Origin: Bdellovibrionales bacterium
GTDB taxonomy: Bacteria > Bdellovibrionota > Bacteriovoracia > Bacteriovoracales > Bacteriovoracaceae
Assembly: GCA_030633015.1 (NCBI GenBank)
Contig: DAOVTR010000142.1
Coordinates: 1-5,364 of the forward strand
Direction of reading: 5' to 3'
DNA length: 5,364 nt
In this document: positions 5,001-5,364 of the stretch, in pieces
Numbering within the stretch: position 1 is the stretch's first letter
Layout of the letters: every line of letters begins with the position of its first letter
Notes under the pieces: generated by a model
Database searches by the model: none
The model's input: the letters and a program-made list of their open reading frames with translations, nothing else
What the model was told of the DNA's origin: nothing
Program-made: the position numbers and the translations under genes

Positions 5001-5364
5001 TTACCATCCAAAATTGTAATTTCCACCAACACTAAAATTTGCTCCCATATTACTTACTGAATATGGTGAATTACCGTAATAATATCCTGAATTATAAGAA
5101 TTCATTCCTACACTCATATCATATTGAGCATTATAAAGATTTTGCTGTAAAGCCCCTAAAGCGATCTGGTCACCTTGTGAATTTTGTTGTGCTCTTGAAT
5201 AGACGGCTTGTTCATGCTGGGCATTAACTTGATATTGTGCCTGTTGCTGTTGATAAAGGTCTTGTTGCTGTTGGTAAGCAGTATTCCAATCATTAGATCC
5301 AGAATTCCATCCACCTGTATTGCCCCAATAGCTTCCATTACCCATACCATTATAGCCTATTCCC
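5001..5364 (-). CDS. Gln/Asn/Gly/Tyr-rich low-complexity protein, 3' end
   Basis: The frame is open to the right edge: six sense codons (GIGYNG) precede the first visible ATG at 5345, so the gene very likely starts outside the window and at least 120 codons are present. Numbering here is from that ATG. Residues 1-22 are rich in Gly, Asn and Trp. Residues 24-58 are Gln-rich with a heptad pattern (Tyr at 24, 31 and 38). Residues 71-114 are rich in Tyr, Asn, Gly and Ser and end in NYNFGW. There are no Cys and almost no Lys or Arg, unlike all neighbours. The composition resembles disordered, prion-like or surface low-complexity proteins; whether it is exported cannot be judged without the N-terminus. 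The final Y-x-F-x-W alternation recalls the last strand of outer-membrane barrels, but the rest does not look like a barrel. Function is unknown. Confidence 0.65.
   Translation of the reverse strand, partial: GIGYNGMGNGSYWGNTGGWNSGSNDWNTAYQQQQDLYQQQQAQYQVNAQHEQAVYSRAQQNSQGDQIALGALQQNLYNAQYDMSVGMNSYNSGYYYGNSPYSVSNMGANFSVGGNYNFGW
5235..5276 (-). repeat. Two tandem 21-bp units encoding YQQQQ heptads
   Basis: Two adjacent 21-bp units (5276..5256 and 5255..5235) encode YQQQQDL and YQQQQAQ and share an identical 11-nt core, CAACAGCAACA. A third, degenerate unit (YQVNAQH) follows at 5234..5214. This is an in-frame repeat inside the low-complexity gene and a plausible site of slippage-driven length change. 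Confidence 0.6.

Noticed and set aside
5001..5027. C-terminal NYNFGW as an outer-membrane barrel beta-signal
   Set aside because: The aromatic alternation fits, but the rest of the visible protein has no amphipathic strand series, so a barrel call is not supported.
5039..5350. Two further small frames (plus 5039-5227, minus 5156-5350) overlapping the Q/N-rich gene
   Set aside because: Both are shadows of the low-complexity, repeat-bearing frame, which has the coherent composition and extends past the window edge.
1..5364. tRNA, rRNA, CRISPR array, insertion sequence or prophage
   Set aside because: No tRNA-like arm pattern, no regularly spaced repeats, and no transposase, integrase or phage protein could be recognised on either strand.

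Overview
This AT-rich window (roughly 30% G+C by eye) carries six protein genes and the first 34 codons of a seventh. It looks like ordinary chromosome from a Gram-negative bacterium. Small double-CxxC proteins, a zinc-ribbon protein with a PcrA/UvrD-type Tudor-like tail, and a periplasmic SpoIID-like protein paired with an amidase together suggest a low-GC member of the Bdellovibrionota (Bacteriovorax-like) or a related 'deltaproteobacterial' lineage. That placement is inference from gene content, not from a marker gene. I see no tRNA, rRNA, CRISPR array, insertion sequence or phage gene.

Layout: positions 1-1312 (minus strand) hold a cell-wall unit. A SpoIID/LytB-domain lytic transglycosylase candidate is followed after 3 bp by the start of an Amidase_3-type N-acetylmuramoyl-L-alanine amidase that runs off the left edge. 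A good promoter (TTGAAT-N17-TAGAAT) stands just upstream. Positions 1398-2339 (minus) encode a uracil-DNA-glycosylase-superfamily protein with all four Fe-S cysteines but a diverged catalytic motif 1. Its likely promoter lies inside the apparent N-terminal extension of the open frame, which argues for a downstream start. Positions 2498-2710 (plus) encode a 70-residue double-CxxC protein of unknown function. Positions 2769-4469 (minus) encode UvrC, with its GIY-YIG nuclease, Fe-S cysteines, UVR motif and RNase H-like nuclease intact but without the usual C-terminal helix-hairpin-helix region. Positions 4578-5000 (plus) encode a zinc-ribbon/Lys-rich linker/Tudor-like protein. From 5001 to the right edge (minus) is the 3' end of a Gln/Asn/Gly/Tyr-rich low-complexity protein, whose stop codon abuts the stop codon of the convergent gene.

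How the genes work together: two themes are visible. One is peptidoglycan breakdown, in which an amidase strips peptides and a SpoIID-type enzyme then cuts the denuded glycan; in this layout the two are almost certainly co-transcribed. The other is DNA repair, with UvrC (nucleotide excision) and a UDG-family protein (base excision). Two unrelated small Cys4 proteins lie on either side of uvrC, one of which carries a fold type known to contact RNA polymerase. The repair link of the small proteins rests on position only.
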